Assembly (NCBI RefSeq): GCF_008312895.1
Contig: NZ_VSSP01000019.1
Location: 1-36,134 of the forward strand
Origin: Luteimonas suaedae
Lineage (GTDB): Bacteria; Pseudomonadota; Gammaproteobacteria; Xanthomonadales; Xanthomonadaceae
DNA: 36,134 bases
Direction: 5' to 3'
The notes beneath the pieces were generated by a model. It had not been told where the DNA came from. It was given only the letters and a program-made list of their open reading frames with translations, and searched no databases. The translations under genes and the position numbers were made by a program. Shown here piece after piece: positions 7,645-18,907 of this stretch (positions are counted from its first letter, which is position 1; every line of letters starts with the position of its first letter).

Positions 7645-10600
7645 TCAGCTCACCCAGGCGCGTGCATTGCGGAACATCCGCAGCCACGGCGAAGCATCGC
7701 CCCAGGACGGCGGCTGCCAGCTGAAGTTGATCCCGCGCAGCGTCCGCTCCGGATGCGGCATCACGATCGTGGCACGGCCGTCTTCGCTGCACAGGCCGGC
7801 GATCGCGTCCACCGAACCGTTGGGATTGGCGGGATAGGACATGGCGGCGGTGCCGTCGCCCTGCACGTAGCGCAGCGCGACGCGGGCGGCGGCGGGATCG
7901 GCTCCGGCATCGAATGCGGCCCGGCCTTCGCCGTGCGCGATCGCCACCGGAATGCGCGAGCCTTCCATGCCGCGCAGGAACAGCGACGGCGAATCGGCCA
8001 CTTCCAGCAAACCCAGCCGCGCCTCGAACTGTTCGCTGCGATTGCGCAGGAACTGCGGCCAGTGCTGCGTGCCGGGGATGATGTCGCGAAGTTGCGACAT
8101 CATCTGGCAGCCGTTGCACACGCCGAGCGAGAAGCGATCGTCGCGGGCGAAGAATGCGGCGAACGCCGCGCGCAGCGCCGGATGCTCGAGGATCGACGTC
8201 GCCCAGCCGCGGCCGGCGCCGAGCACGTCGCCGTAGCTGAAGCCGCCGCAGGCGACCAGGCCGTTGAAGTCGTGAAGGCTGGCGCGGCCCGCGATCAGGT
8301 CGCTCATGTGCACGTCGACCGCGGCGAACCCGGCGCGGTCGAAGCCGGCGGCCATCTCGATCTGGCCGTTGACGCCCTGTTCGCGCAGGACCGCGACCCG
8401 CGGCCGTGCACCGGTGTTGACGAAAGGCGCCGCGACGTCGTCGTCGGGATCGAACGCGAGCACCGGCTGCAGGCCCGGCGCATCGAACCGGCGGACGCTG
8501 TCGCGCTCCTCGTCGGCGCAGGCGGGGTTGTCGCGCAACCGCTGCATCGCATGGCTGACCGACCACCAGGCATCGAACAACGCCTCCCAGCGCCACTCCG
8601 CCAGCACGTCCTCGTCGTCGAGCACGCGCACCACCGGGGCACTGGTCGGGCGCGCGATGCGCTGTGCGCATTCGATCAGGCCATGCCGCGCGACCAGGTC
8701 GGCGAACTCGACGCGGTCGTCCGCGGCGATTTCCACCACCGCGCCGAGTTCCTCGTTGAACAGGGTGCGGAACACGTCCTCGCTGCGGTCCTCGCCCCAA
8801 CCGTCGAGATCGATGTCGAGGCCGACGTGGGCGCAGAACGCCATTTCGCACAGGGTGGCGAAGGCGCCGCCGTCGGAGCGATCGTGGTAGGCGAGCAGCA
8901 GGCCGGCTTCGCGCGCGGCGCGGATCAGCTCGAAGAACGCGCGCAGGCGCGACGGATCGTCCAGGTCCGGACAGGCGCCGCCGAACGCGCCATGACATTG
9001 CGCCAGGATCGATCCTCCGAGGCGCTGCCTGCCGGCGCCCAGGCCGATCAGCCACAACTCGGTGTCGCGGCGCCCGGACAGCAGCGGCGTGAGCTGGGCG
9101 CGCACGTCGACCACTGAGGCAAAGGCGGTGACGATCAGCGATACGGGCGAAACGCTTTGCTGCATTTTTCCGGGAATCGGGATTCGGGATTCGGGATTCG
9201 GAGAAGCGGCGTCGTCGGTGGCCGAGGCGTCCTGCTTTTCCCGACTTCCGAATCCCGAATTCCGATTCCCGGCCTCCGACCGCCATTGCGCCTGCATCGA
9301 CAGCGAGTCCTTGCCCACCGGAATGCTGAGGTCGAGCTGCGGGCACAGCTCCATGCCGACCGTCTTCACCGCCTCGAACAGCCTCGCATCCTCGCCGTCG
9401 TGGCCGGCGGCGGCCATCCAGTTCGCCGACAGCTTGACCCGGTGCAGGGTCTCGACGGGCGCCGCGCACAGGTTGGTGATCGCCTCGCCGACCGCCATGC
9501 GCGCGGCCGCGGCGGCGTCGAGCAGCGCCAGCGGCGTGCGCTCGCCGATCGCCATCGCCTCGCCGGCATCGCCGTCGTAACCGGACAGGGTGATCGCGCA
9601 GTCCGCCACCGGCATCTGCCAGGGGCCCACCATCTGGTCGCGCGCGGTCAGCCCGCCGACGCTGCGATCGCCGATGGTGATCAGGAAATTCTTCGCCGCC
9701 ACCGTCGGGTGCGCCAGCACGCGCAGACCGGCCTCATGCAGGTCCAGGCCGCGGCTGTTGACCGCCGGCCAGCGCGCATGCGCCGGATGCGCGGTATCGC
9801 GATGCAGCTTCGGCGCCTTGCCGAACAGCACATCCATCGGCAGATCTATCGGGTGAGGACGACCTGCTTGCGCGGCACTGCCGCGCAGGTCGTCCGAACG
9901 CCCGGCGCGCTGCGCCGGGCCGGGTGCATCGGCTCCCGCTTGCGCGGCACTGCCGCGCAGATCATCCGGAACGCCGGCGCGCTGCGCCGGATGGGATGCC
10001 TCCGCCGCGGCATCGTCGCCGTACACGCCCTCGACCGACACGCCGTAGCCGGCCACCAGCCGCTGTTCCGCGGTTGCGACGCCGACCACCGCGAACGGGC
10101 AGCGTTCGCGCTCGCACAAGGCGGCGAAGACGCTCACGCGATCGCGGGGGATGCCGAGCACGTAACGTTCCTGCGCCTCGTTGCACCACAGCTGCATCGG
10201 CGACAGCGACGGATCGTCGCTGGGCACCTTGCCCAGGTCGATCACGCCGCCGACGCCGGAATCGTGCAGCAGCTCCGGAATCGCGTTGGACAGGCCGCCG
10301 GCGCCGACGTCATGGATCGACACGATCGGCGTGTCCGCGCCCATTGCCACGCAGCGGTCGATCACCTCCTGGCAGCGGCGTTCCATCTCCGGGTTGTCGC
10401 GCTGCACGCTGGCGAAATCGAGGTCCTCGGCGCTGCTGCCGCCGGCCACCGAACTGGCGGCGCCGCCGCCCAGGCCGATCAGCATCGCCGGGCCGCCGAG
10501 CACGACCACCGCGTCGCCGGGCGACAGCGTCTTCTTCTGCACCAGCGGGCGGTCGACCGCGCCCAGGCCGCCGGCCAGCATGATCGGCTTGTCGTAGGCC

Positions 10601-11790
10601 CAGGCGAAACCGGCGCCCTGCGGCAACTCGAAACTGCGGAAATAGCCGTTGAGGTTGGGGCGGCCGAACTCGTTGTTGAACGCCGCCGCGCCGATCGGCC
10701 CGTCGAGCATGATCTCCAGCGCCGGCGCCATCCGCGGATTCAGCGCGCGCGCCTGCTCCCACGGCTGCGGCAGGGTCGGGATCCGCAGGTGCGAGACCGA
10801 GAAGCCGCAAAGCCCCGCCTTGGGCTTGCCGCCGCGGCCGGTCGCGCCCTCGTCGCGGATTTCGCCGCCGGCGCCGGTGGCCGCGCCCGGGAACGGCGAG
10901 ATCGCGGTGGGATGGTTATGGGTCTCGACCTTGATGCAGAACGCGCTCTCGGCCAGGGGCTCGGCGCGGTACTCGCCGGTGGCCGGATCGGGACGGAAAC
11001 GCCGCGTCGCATAGCCTTCCACCACCGCGGCGTTGTCGCTGTAGGCCGACAGCGTGTGTTCCGGCGTCCGCGCATGGGTGTGGCGGATCATCCGGAACAG
11101 CGACTGCGGCTGCGCTTCGCCGTCGACGGTCCAGTCGGCATTGAAGATCTTGTGGCGACAGTGCTCGGAGTTCGCCTGCGCGAACATCATCAGCTCGACG
11201 TCGGACGGATCGCGGCCGAGCTCGCCGTAGCGTTCGCGCAGATATTCGATCTCGTCCGCGGCCAGGGCCAGGCCGAGGCGCGCGTTGGCGGCTTCGAGAT
11301 CGCCCAGCGCGATCCGTTCCAGGATCCCGCGCTCCGGGACCGCGAACAGTTCCGCGGCCGCCTCGTGCGAATCCAGCAGCGACTGCGTCATCGGATCGTG
11401 CAGCAGCCGCTCCAGCGCGGCGGTCTCAGTGGCGGTCGCGGCATGCGGCCAGCCGGAAAGCGCGATGCGGACGCCGCGCTCGACGCGATGCAGCCGCAAG
11501 CCGGCATCGCGCAGCAGCTCGGTGGCCTTGCTGGCCCAGGGAGAAATCGTGCCCAGGCGCGGGGCGACCAGGCGGGTGACCGCGCCATCGTCGCGCGGCG
11601 CCGATCCCGCGTCGGCCTGCAGGATGCGGCGCAGCGCCTCCGTGTCCGGCTGCGCGCCGGTCTCCGGATCGATCCAGTACACGTAGCGGGCATCGACGAT
11701 GCGCAGCGACGGAACAAGGGCCTGCAGGCGAGATTCGAGCCGTTCCAGGCGGAACGGCGACAGGGCCGGCTGGCCCTCTAGGACGATCAT
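7645..11790 (-). CDS. purL: Phosphoribosylformylglycinamidine synthase (long form)
   Basis: Catalyses the ATP- and glutamine-dependent conversion of FGAR to FGAM, the fourth step of de novo purine synthesis, in the cytosol. At 1381 aa it is the single-chain gammaproteobacterial type: PurS-like N-domain, two AIRS-type halves ([20 protein letters not shown] near residue 290; [13 protein letters not shown] near 820), and a C-terminal class I glutaminase with nucleophile cysteine in GVCNGCQMM and start [15 protein letters not shown]. The E. coli enzyme is close to 1295 aa; most of the extra length is two in-frame repeat-derived inserts, at about residues 598-645 and 839-873, both in inter-motif loops. 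All catalytic motifs are intact and the frame is open, so the enzyme is presumably functional. The ATG at 11790 begins [18 protein letters not shown], as expected for the family. Confidence 0.97.
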   Translation of the reverse strand: MIVLEGQPALSPFRLERLESRLQALVPSLRIVDARYVYWIDPETGAQPDTEALRRILQADAGSAPRDDGAVTRLVAPRLGTISPWASKATELLRDAGLRLHRVERGVRIALSGWPHAATATETAALERLLHDPMTQSLLDSHEAAAELFAVPERGILERIALGDLEAANARLGLALAADEIEYLRERYGELGRDPSDVELMMFAQANSEHCRHKIFNADWTVDGEAQPQSLFRMIRHTHARTPEHTLSAYSDNAAVVEGYATRRFRPDPATGEYRAEPLAESAFCIKVETHNHPTAISPFPGAATGAGGEIRDEGATGRGGKPKAGLCGFSVSHLRIPTLPQPWEQARALNPRMAPALEIMLDGPIGAAAFNNEFGRPNLNGYFRSFELPQGAGFAWAYDKPIMLAGGLGAVDRPLVQKKTLSPGDAVVVLGGPAMLIGLGGGAASSVAGGSSAEDLDFASVQRDNPEMERRCQEVIDRCVAMGADTPIVSIHDVGAGGLSNAIPELLHDSGVGGVIDLGKVPSDDPSLSPMQLWCNEAQERYVLGIPRDRVSVFAALCERERCPFAVVGVATAEQRLVAGYGVSVEGVYGDDAAAEASHPAQRAGVPDDLRGSAAQAGADAPGPAQRAGRSDDLRGSAAQAGRPHPIDLPMDVLFGKAPKLHRDTAHPAHARWPAVNSRGLDLHEAGLRVLAHPTVAAKNFLITIGDRSVGGLTARDQMVGPWQMPVADCAITLSGYDGDAGEAMAIGERTPLALLDAAAAARMAVGEAITNLCAAPVETLHRVKLSANWMAAAGHDGEDARLFEAVKTVGMELCPQLDLSIPVGKDSLSMQAQWRSEAGNRNSGFGSREKQDASATDDAASPNPESRIPIPGKMQQSVSPVSLIVTAFASVVDVRAQLTPLLSGRRDTELWLIGLGAGRQRLGGSILAQCHGAFGGACPDLDDPSRLRAFFELIRAAREAGLLLAYHDRSDGGAFATLCEMAFCAHVGLDIDLDGWGEDRSEDVFRTLFNEELGAVVEIAADDRVEFADLVARHGLIECAQRIARPTSAPVVRVLDDEDVLAEWRWEALFDAWWSVSHAMQRLRDNPACADEERDSVRRFDAPGLQPVLAFDPDDDVAAPFVNTGARPRVAVLREQGVNGQIEMAAGFDRAGFAAVDVHMSDLIAGRASLHDFNGLVACGGFSYGDVLGAGRGWATSILEHPALRAAFAAFFARDDRFSLGVCNGCQMMSQLRDIIPGTQHWPQFLRNRSEQFEARLGLLEVADSPSLFLRGMEGSRIPVAIAHGEGRAAFDAGADPAAARVALRYVQGDGTAAMSYPANPNGSVDAIAGLCSEDGRATIVMPHPERTLRGINFSWQPPSWGDASPWLRMFRNARAWVS
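9170..9272. repeat. Heptad-arm inverted repeat inside purL
   Basis: Left arm from 9170 (CCGGGAATCGGGATTCGGG, continuing to ~9206) and right arm ~9234-9272 are inverted copies with a few mismatches, both built from GGGATTC-type 7-nt units, around a ~28-nt loop. The structure matches the elements at 18782, 19333 and 30039. It is read in frame by purL, giving peptide parts such as NSGFGSRE and [11 protein letters not shown] (about residues 839-873). Confidence 0.85.
9859..9993. repeat. Tandem 72-nt palindromic units inside purL
   Basis: Two copies of a unit spaced exactly 72 nt (24 codons). Each has a palindrome TGCGCGGCA-N-TGCCGCGCA (9869-9887 and 9941-9959) followed by a second hairpin of GGCGC type around GCT (9901-9919 and 9974-9990). 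PurL reads them in frame as two copies of [18 protein letters not shown] (about residues 598-645). The length and double-hairpin layout resemble a bacterial interspersed palindromic element rather than an ancestral protein domain. Confidence 0.8.
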
Positions 11791-11887
11791 GTCCGGGAGG
11801 CGTGTGGGGCGGGGGCGCTATTGTAGCGGACGCGCCGACCGCCGGGTCCGCCGCGCACGTCGGACCGGTGCCGGACGCCGATCCGGC

Positions 11888-12694
11888 TCAGCCGCCGGCC
11901 GCCTCCGCATCCAGCTGATCGAGCGCCTCGCGCAGCGCCTTCGGCGGCATGTAGCCGGGCATCTGCACGCCCGACTCGGTGACGATCATCGGCGTGCCGG
12001 TCAGGCCGATGCGCTGGCCGAGTTGGTAGTGCATCGACACCGGACTGGTGCAGTTGCGCTTGGGCACGCGCTTGTCACTCTTGGCATCGGTCAGCGCCTG
12101 GCGGCGATCGTCCGCGCACCACACCGACACCATCTCCTCGAAATCCGGGCTGGCTGGCCCCATGCGCGGGAAGGCGAGGTACTCGATGGCGATGCCCAGT
12201 CGGTTGTACTCGGCGATTTCCTGATGCAGCTTGCGGCAGTAACCGCACTCGACATCGGTGAACACGGTGACGGTGTACTCCGGGTCGTCCGGCGCGAACA
12301 CGATGCGGTCGCTCTGCGGCACTTCGGCGATCAGTTCACGGCGCACTTCCGCCAAGCCTACCTGGCTCAGGTCCTTGCGCGCCTCGATGTCGAACAGCGA
12401 GCCCTGCAGCAGGTAGCGGCCGTCGTCGCTGACGTAGAGCACCTGGCCGCCGACCACGACTTCGCGGAACCCGTCGATCGGCGCCGCAGCCACCCGGTCC
12501 ACCGCAACCTGCGGATTGAGCTTGCGGATCGCCGCCACGGCGCGGCCGTCGGCCGTTCCGGTATCGGCTTCGTCCCCGGCAGTGGCCGGCGCGGGCGCGG
12601 CCTCCGTGGCACCTTCGCCGTCGCCGGGCGCCGGGGACTGCGCGCAGGCCGAGAGGCTGAAAGCGCCGAGCAGGACGAACAGGAAGGACTTCAT
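11888..12694 (-). CDS. dsbC: DsbC-like thiol:disulfide isomerase, predicted lipoprotein
   Basis: 268-aa periplasmic disulfide isomerase. The active site CGYC (residues 150-153) sits in VTVFTDVECGYCRKLH, and a cis-proline TGTPMI loop follows near residue 233; an N-terminal DsbC dimerisation domain precedes (about 50-125). The N-terminus MKSFLFVLLGAFSLSACAQS has a lipobox LSAC with Cys17, so the protein is predicted to be lipid-anchored, followed by a ~35-residue Pro/Ala/Glu-rich linker. E. coli DsbC is soluble, so the anchor is a variation. The ATG at 12694 is preferred over a GTG three codons upstream. It would keep oxidised envelope proteins correctly paired, with DsbD as electron donor (family knowledge). 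Confidence 0.9.
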   Translation of the reverse strand: MKSFLFVLLGAFSLSACAQSPAPGDGEGATEAAPAPATAGDEADTGTADGRAVAAIRKLNPQVAVDRVAAAPIDGFREVVVGGQVLYVSDDGRYLLQGSLFDIEARKDLSQVGLAEVRRELIAEVPQSDRIVFAPDDPEYTVTVFTDVECGYCRKLHQEIAEYNRLGIAIEYLAFPRMGPASPDFEEMVSVWCADDRRQALTDAKSDKRVPKRNCTSPVSMHYQLGQRIGLTGTPMIVTESGVQMPGYMPPKALREALDQLDAEAAGG

Positions 12695-13168
12695 GCGGGC
12701 CACGCCACCATTGGGAATCGGGCCGCCATTGTCTCATGGCGCGGCCGCACGCTCGCCGGGCACGGGCGCACGCTTCGGGCGACCGATTGCGGGCGTTCAT
12801 CGGCCTCCCGCGCAAGGCGCGCGACGGGAGAAGTCCCGGACGGACCACCCGCACCGCGTGGGCGGACCCCTGGCCGCCCACGGCTCGCAGGTCGCGCCGG
12901 TCCCAGGATCCGTCGACATTCGCCCTCCATCCCGTTGCCTTTGCAGGAGGGGCTTTAGCCTGAGGTTTCCCCACATTTCTCGCAGCCTATCTTCCCCTTT
13001 GAAAAAGGAGGATTGAGGGGGCGAAAGCCGCCGCTTGCAAGCCGCAGGCTTGCGGCGGCTTGAGCGCTCCCGCGCGCTGCGCAGGGGCCGGGAATCGCAA
13101 AGCGATTTGCTGTTGCTGTTGCTTGGCCGGAAACCGAGCAAATCCGTCCAACCCCATGTCGATCGCCT
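12695..13168. other. Intergenic region with decayed palindromic repeats
   Basis: 474 nt between xerD and dsbC with no supported gene. It holds several structural pieces: a stretch at about 12940-12962 resembling a REP head (AGGAGGGGCTTTAGCC), a hairpin around 12990-13018 (TTCCCCTTTGAAAAAGGAGG) of a kind recurrent in this group, and a large imperfect hairpin at 13025-13061 (AAGCCGCCGC arm with a 4-nt bulge). A short AATCGC-AAA-GCGATT hairpin lies near 13090. None has a proper T-tract, so no terminator is called. Confidence 0.55.
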
Positions 13169-14143
13169 CTAGGCACGCGGGTGGTGCTTGGCGTGCAGCC
13201 GCTTGAGCTGCTCGCGCGCAACCAGGGTGTAGATCTGCGTACTCGACAGCGAACTGTGACCGAGCAGCATCTGCAGCGCGCGCAGGTCGGCACCGTGGTT
13301 GAGCAGATGAGTGGCGAAACTGTGGCGCAGCACGTGCGGACTGATCCGCGCGGGATCGATGCCGGCCGCGGCGGCGTAGCGTTTCACCGCGCCCCAGAAC
13401 TGCTGCCGGCTCGGCGCCTTGCGACTGCGGTTGATGAACAGCGGCGTCTCGCCGTCGTCGTCCCGGGGCACCGACCGGCCACCGGCCAGGGCCGGACGCG
13501 CCTGGCCGAGGTACCGCTCCAGCCAGTGCTGCGCCTCCTCGCCCAATGGCACCAGCCGTTCCTTGCGGCCCTTGCCAAACACCCGCGCCACGCCCTGGCG
13601 CAGGTTGACGCCGTTGGCCGGCAGGCCGACCAGTTCGCTGACGCGCAGCCCGCAGGCGTACATCAGCTCCAGCATGGCGCGGTCGCGCAGGCCTTCGACG
13701 GTGTCGGTGTCCGGCGCCGCGAGCAGGGCATCGATCTGGCTCTCGGTCAGTGCCTTTGGCAAGCTTCGCCCCTGCCGCGGCGCCTCCAGCAAGGCGGTCG
13801 GATCGTCGTTGCGGTTGCCGCGGCGGAGCCGGTGGGCGAAGAAGGCGCGCAGCGCCGACAGCAGCCGGGCATTGCTGCGCGCGGTATAACCCTGCCCCGT
13901 GCGCCAGGCCAGGTAGTCCAGCAGCACCGCGCGATCGGCGCCGGCCAGGCCGCCACCCTGGCCGCCGCGCCAGCGCGCCAGCGCGGCGAGATCGCGCCGG
14001 TAGCTGTCCAACGTCTGCCTCGACAGCCCGCGTTCGGCCCAGAACGCATCGAGGAAGGCGTCGATGGCGTGCGCGTCGGCGTCCGGCAGTGGCGGCAGCC
14101 GCATCGCCTGCATGCGGCGTTCGGCGGGCGTCATCGTCGTCAT
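13169..14143 (-). CDS. xerD: Site-specific tyrosine recombinase XerD
   Basis: 324-aa tyrosine recombinase that, with XerC and FtsK, resolves chromosome dimers at dif. The N-terminal SAM-like core-binding domain covers about residues 24-110. The catalytic domain keeps all key residues: Arg167 in ACGLRVSEL, a Lys near 191, His270 and Arg273 in [12 protein letters not shown], His296 in [14 protein letters not shown] and nucleophile Tyr305. It is assigned to XerD rather than XerC or an integrase from its length, the [20 protein letters not shown] signature and the housekeeping context (no att-like repeats or phage genes nearby). A slight N-terminal extension (about 20 residues) precedes the usual start; the ATG at 14143 is the only good candidate. 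Confidence 0.93.
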   Translation of the reverse strand: MTTMTPAERRMQAMRLPPLPDADAHAIDAFLDAFWAERGLSRQTLDSYRRDLAALARWRGGQGGGLAGADRAVLLDYLAWRTGQGYTARSNARLLSALRAFFAHRLRRGNRNDDPTALLEAPRQGRSLPKALTESQIDALLAAPDTDTVEGLRDRAMLELMYACGLRVSELVGLPANGVNLRQGVARVFGKGRKERLVPLGEEAQHWLERYLGQARPALAGGRSVPRDDDGETPLFINRSRKAPSRQQFWGAVKRYAAAAGIDPARISPHVLRHSFATHLLNHGADLRALQMLLGHSSLSSTQIYTLVAREQLKRLHAKHHPRA

Positions 14144-14193
14144 GCCGCAAGCTTACGCGCGCCGCCATCGCCCGTCAGGAGACGCCGCCGTTC

Positions 14194-14335
14194 GTAGGAG
14201 CGCCCCATGGGCGCGATGCCGCGGGCATTTCGCCGCCCGCGAATTCCGGTAACCGGAGCGCCTGCCGGTCCGGAATCGCGGCATCCACCGGATCCTGCGG
14301 ACACCCGCGGCATCGCGCCCATGGGGCGCTCCTAC
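14194..14335. repeat. 142-bp GTAG-headed REP-pair element, copy A
   Basis: Begins GTAGGAGCGCCCCATGGG and ends with its inverted complement. The 32-nt outer arms (14194-14225 and 14304-14335) are perfectly complementary. The interior holds further small hairpins. It is the same length as, and homologous throughout to, copy B at 22285-22426. It lies between the divergent xerD and RDD genes, so both would have to be transcribed from within or beside it. Confidence 0.9.
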
Positions 14336-14376
14336 GCAACGGCACCGCCTTGTTCGGACTGCCCTATCCTGTGGCG

Positions 14377-14853
14377 ATGGACGATCCCTCGCCATCCGCA
14401 TCCGGGAAACCGCGCGCCCTGATCGGCTGGCGCTTGCTGGCCCTGCTCTACGACCTGTGGCCGGCGGCGGCGCTGTGGTTCGCGCTGTCGTTCCTGTTCA
14501 ATCTCGGTTACCTGCTCGCCGGCCACGGCGAGCGCGAGTTCGTCGCACCGTTCACCGTGCTGGGCTGGCTGCTGTGGATCGCCTGCTGGCTGGTCACCGG
14601 CCTGTACGCCACCATCAGCTGGCGCCGCGGCGGCCAAACGCTGGGCATGCGTCCCTGGCGCCTGCGCATATACGCCGTCGATGGCAACCGGCCGTCGTGG
14701 CGCGCACTCTGGCTGCGCTATGCGGTCGGCGCGCTGTCGTTGCTGCCTGCCGGCCTGGGGTTCTGGTGGGCGTGGCTGGATCGCGACCGCCTGGCCTGGC
14801 ACGACCGCGCCAGCGGCACGCGCCTGCGGCGTGAGCCGAAGCGCCCCCGGTAA
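14377..14853 (+). CDS. RDD family membrane protein
   Basis: 158-aa inner-membrane protein. Three hydrophobic segments (about residues 17-42, 55-75 and 108-128) surround the family signature: an R-x-x-A-L-L-Y-D near the first helix (GWRLLALLYDLW) and RRGGQTLGMRPWRLR between helices two and three. The C-terminal DRDRLAWHDRASGTRL is the usual conserved WHD tail. RDD proteins have been linked to ion or osmolyte transport in a few cases, but function here is unknown. The start ATG at 14377 has no obvious Shine-Dalgarno; a GTG two codons upstream is possible. It converges on lptG with a 102-nt gap. Confidence 0.85.
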   Translation: MDDPSPSASGKPRALIGWRLLALLYDLWPAAALWFALSFLFNLGYLLAGHGEREFVAPFTVLGWLLWIACWLVTGLYATISWRRGGQTLGMRPWRLRIYAVDGNRPSWRALWLRYAVGALSLLPAGLGFWWAWLDRDRLAWHDRASGTRLRREPKRPR

Positions 14854-14955
14854 CCCCGGTTCCCCGCGCAAGCCTTTGCCGTGGCGTCGCTTCCCGTTTC
14901 CAGGATGGCAACGGCGAAGGCAGGCCGCCACGGCGGCGACAACGCCGAATCGCCG

Positions 14956-16065
14956 TCAGCCGCTCCGGCGCCTGAACAACAGGAACGAGATCAGCAGCAT
15001 CACCGTCGGCGGCATCAGATAGGCGAGGCGGAAGTCGAACTGGTAGACGCCCGCCAGGCGCACGAACTGGTTCTGCAGCAGCCAGAACCCCAGCGCGAAC
15101 ACCACACCGATGAACAGCCGCCGCCCCAGGCCGCCGCTGCGCAGGCTGCCGAATGCGAACGGAATCGCCGCCAGGCACAGCGCGAGCACGTTGAACGGAT
15201 AGAACCAGCGGCCCCAGTAATGCTCTTCGTACTCGCTGGCGTCCAGGCCGTTGCGCTCGCGGTACTCGATGCCGCGGCGCAGGTCGGCCGCGCGCTGGTA
15301 GCGCGGCCGCCACAAGTTGCTGGCGGTCGCCAGCGCCGCGGAGTCGAGCTGCGAGGCCCACTTCTCCTCGTCGACCTCGGTCTCGGTGACGGCGCGCTCC
15401 TCGAACCAGACCCGGCGCACGTCGCGCAGCAGCCAGCCGTCGGCGCCGTGCTCGGCGGTGGCGGCGTTGGCCACCGAGACCAGGCGGCCGTCGTCATCGA
15501 ATTCGAACAGGCGCACGTCGGCCAGTTCCAGCCATTGCCGACCGCCTTCGCTGCGCTCCTGCCCGGTCTGGGCGTTGAGGAAGGTATCGCCTTCCCGCGC
15601 CCACAATCCCGAGTACTGCGCGACGATCAGGTCGTTGGACTTGGCGGCCGACTTCATGCCGTCGGCGCTGCGCTGCGCCCACGGCGCCAGGGTCTCGCCG
15701 TTGAGGATCATCACCACCGTCAGCAGCAGCAACGGCACCGCCACCGACAGACTCAGGCGCTTGCGCGACAGCCCCAGCGCACGCAATGCGGTCAGCTCCG
15801 AGGTCGCCGCCAACTGCCCCAGGCCCATCAGCGTGCCGATCACCGCCGCGGTCGGAAACATGGTGTAGGCGCGGCGCGGCAGGCTGTAGAGCGTATAGGT
15901 GAGCGCCGAGAAGAAACCGTAGTCGCCCTGGCCGATGTCGTCGATCTCGGAGAACAGGCCGCTGACCACGAAATCCAGCCCGGTCAGCACCGCCCAGGTC
16001 AGCAACACCGTCACGACGACCACGCGCGCGGCATAGAGGTCGTGGAGCTTGGGAAACGGCATCAT
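14956..16065 (-). CDS. lptG: LPS export ABC transporter permease LptG
   Basis: 369-aa inner-membrane permease of the LptB2FG complex that extracts LPS from the inner membrane and pushes it along LptC-LptA-LptD. Sequence starts MMPFPKLHDLYAARVVV, with paired N-terminal helices, a large periplasmic beta-jellyroll (about residues 135-270; tryptophan-rich VWFEERAVTETE) and a C-terminal helix group ending in FLLFRRRSG. The ATG at 16065 overlaps the lptF stop in an ATGA arrangement, which decides the start and implies translational coupling. A second ATG one codon later is equivalent. Its partner LptF is immediately upstream. Confidence 0.95.
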   Translation of the reverse strand: MMPFPKLHDLYAARVVVVTVLLTWAVLTGLDFVVSGLFSEIDDIGQGDYGFFSALTYTLYSLPRRAYTMFPTAAVIGTLMGLGQLAATSELTALRALGLSRKRLSLSVAVPLLLLTVVMILNGETLAPWAQRSADGMKSAAKSNDLIVAQYSGLWAREGDTFLNAQTGQERSEGGRQWLELADVRLFEFDDDGRLVSVANAATAEHGADGWLLRDVRRVWFEERAVTETEVDEEKWASQLDSAALATASNLWRPRYQRAADLRRGIEYRERNGLDASEYEEHYWGRWFYPFNVLALCLAAIPFAFGSLRSGGLGRRLFIGVVFALGFWLLQNQFVRLAGVYQFDFRLAYLMPPTVMLLISFLLFRRRSG

Positions 16066-17150
16066 CGCGGCCGCCTCCACCGCGTGCGGCGAACGCGGCC
16101 GTCGGTGAAGTACATCCACGCCCCCAGCGCCAGCAACGGCAGCACCAGCCACCACAGCCCGAGTGCGATCGGGATCGTGCCCTCGGCCAGCCAGTCCTGG
16201 CCGAGCAGCATCAGGTTGATGCCGACGAAATAGCCGAGGAAGGCCAGCATGGTGCGGCCATAGCGCGCCTGCCGCGGCGGGCTGCGCGCCAGCGGCACCG
16301 CCAGCAGGCCGAACGCCAGCGCCAGCAGCGGCGGCGCCAGGCGGAAGTGCAGCTCGGCGCGGGCTTCGCGGCGTTCATCGCCGAGCAGGGCCAGCGTCGG
16401 CTGCAGTTCGGGATCGGTCTCGTCGCGACTGCCCCCGGCCTCGGGCAACAGCAGCTCGTTGCTGGCGAAGCGCATCAGGCGGAAATCCAGCCCGTCGCGT
16501 TGCGGCCCCTCGACCCGGAAGCCGTCATCCAGGGTGAGATAGCGCTCGCCGCTGTCCTCGACCGTCAGCCGGCCGGTGGCCGAGGTGGTGACGTCCATCC
16601 GCTCCTCGTCCTGCTGGTAGACGAACACCCGCGCCATCTGCGTGCCGTCGTTGGACATGCCGCCCACGTAGACCACGCCGCGGCCGCCCGGCAGTTCGAC
16701 GAAGCGCCCGGCCTCGAGCCCGGCGATCAGCAGGCTGCGGCTGCCCTGCTCGATCATCCGCTTGGAGTAGTCGCGCGCCCACGGCCCCAGCCACAGCGAG
16801 CACAGGCCGATGAACGTGACCATCGGCACCACCAGCATCAGCACCGGGCGCAGCAATCGGCGCGGGCCGACGCCGGTGGCGGTCAACACCGGCATCTCCG
16901 AGTCACGGTACAGCCGCCCCACCGCCAGCAGCAGGCCCAGCATCAGGCCCAGCGGCAGGATCAGCGGCAGATAGTTCAGCACCTGCAGGCCGAGTTGCGA
17001 GAGCATCATCCCGGCCGGCACCCGGCCACGGGCGATGTCGCCGAGCACGTCGGCGAACACGCCGCCCAGGCTGACGACCATCAGCACCACCAGCACGGCG
17101 AAGGTGGCCTGGGCGAATTCGCGGAACAGGTAGCTGTCGAGCTTCGGCAT
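16062..17150 (-). CDS. lptF: LPS export ABC transporter permease LptF
   Basis: 362-aa partner of LptG in LptB2FG. It begins MPKLDSYLFREFAQATFAV, with helices near residues 17-40, 55-80 and 98-120, then the periplasmic jellyroll (about 130-265; GRFVELPGGRGVVYVGG), and a C-terminal helix trio (RSPPRQARYGRTMLAFLGY and onward). The ATG at 17150 has only a weak ribosome-binding site. It is divergent from pepA with a 129-nt gap that should hold both promoters; on the minus strand a TCTAAA box close to the gene is a weak candidate -10. It forms an operon with lptG by a 4-nt overlap. Confidence 0.95.
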   Translation of the reverse strand: MPKLDSYLFREFAQATFAVLVVLMVVSLGGVFADVLGDIARGRVPAGMMLSQLGLQVLNYLPLILPLGLMLGLLLAVGRLYRDSEMPVLTATGVGPRRLLRPVLMLVVPMVTFIGLCSLWLGPWARDYSKRMIEQGSRSLLIAGLEAGRFVELPGGRGVVYVGGMSNDGTQMARVFVYQQDEERMDVTTSATGRLTVEDSGERYLTLDDGFRVEGPQRDGLDFRLMRFASNELLLPEAGGSRDETDPELQPTLALLGDERREARAELHFRLAPPLLALAFGLLAVPLARSPPRQARYGRTMLAFLGYFVGINLMLLGQDWLAEGTIPIALGLWWLVLPLLALGAWMYFTDGRVRRTRWRRPR

Positions 17151-17279
17151 CGAAAGGCGGGTTGCTTTAGACTTTGGGGTTCTTTTACGGGCAGGCCGGC
17201 GGCGCGGATATGAGGCCGGCGGCGGTCGCGACCGCGACCGAACGCCCGATTGTAATGACCCGCACACGGAATCTGGTTG

Positions 17280-18770
<1,491 letters not shown>

Positions 18771-18781
18771 TTCATTTGCCT

Positions 18782-18900
18782 GTGATTGGTGATTCGTGAT
18801 TGGTGATTCGATAAACGCAGAAGCACTTGCCCTCGCCGACGTGGCACAAGGCAGGCACGAACCTGCCTTTGCGAATCACTAATCACGAATCACCAATCAC
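18782..18900. repeat. Heptad-arm inverted repeat between pepA and holC
   Basis: The left arm 18782-18810 and right arm 18872-18900 (29 nt each) are inverted complements at 28 of 29 positions, built from GTGATTG/CGTGATTCG 7-nt units, around a 61-nt loop. The loop contains its own hairpin (AAGGCAGG / CCTGCCTT). Transcribed with pepA-holC it would fold into a very stable stem ending 7 nt before the holC ATG. Confidence 0.92.
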
Positions 18901-18907
18901 CGCTCCC

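Noticed and set aside
9157..11781. 874-codon plus-strand open frame opposite purL
   Set aside because: Shadow of the purL coding strand; the composition is Arg/His/Gln-rich and no motif is recognisable, whereas PurL motifs are complete on the other strand.
13169..14143. xerD as a phage or island integrase
   Set aside because: Length, motif spelling and housekeeping neighbours fit XerD; no att repeats, tRNA or mobile genes are adjacent.
18827..18907. Extended holC start at TTG 18827
   Set aside because: The family start corresponds to ATG 18908 (MRADFYLIAKPRF) and no good ribosome-binding site precedes the TTG; kept only as an alternative.
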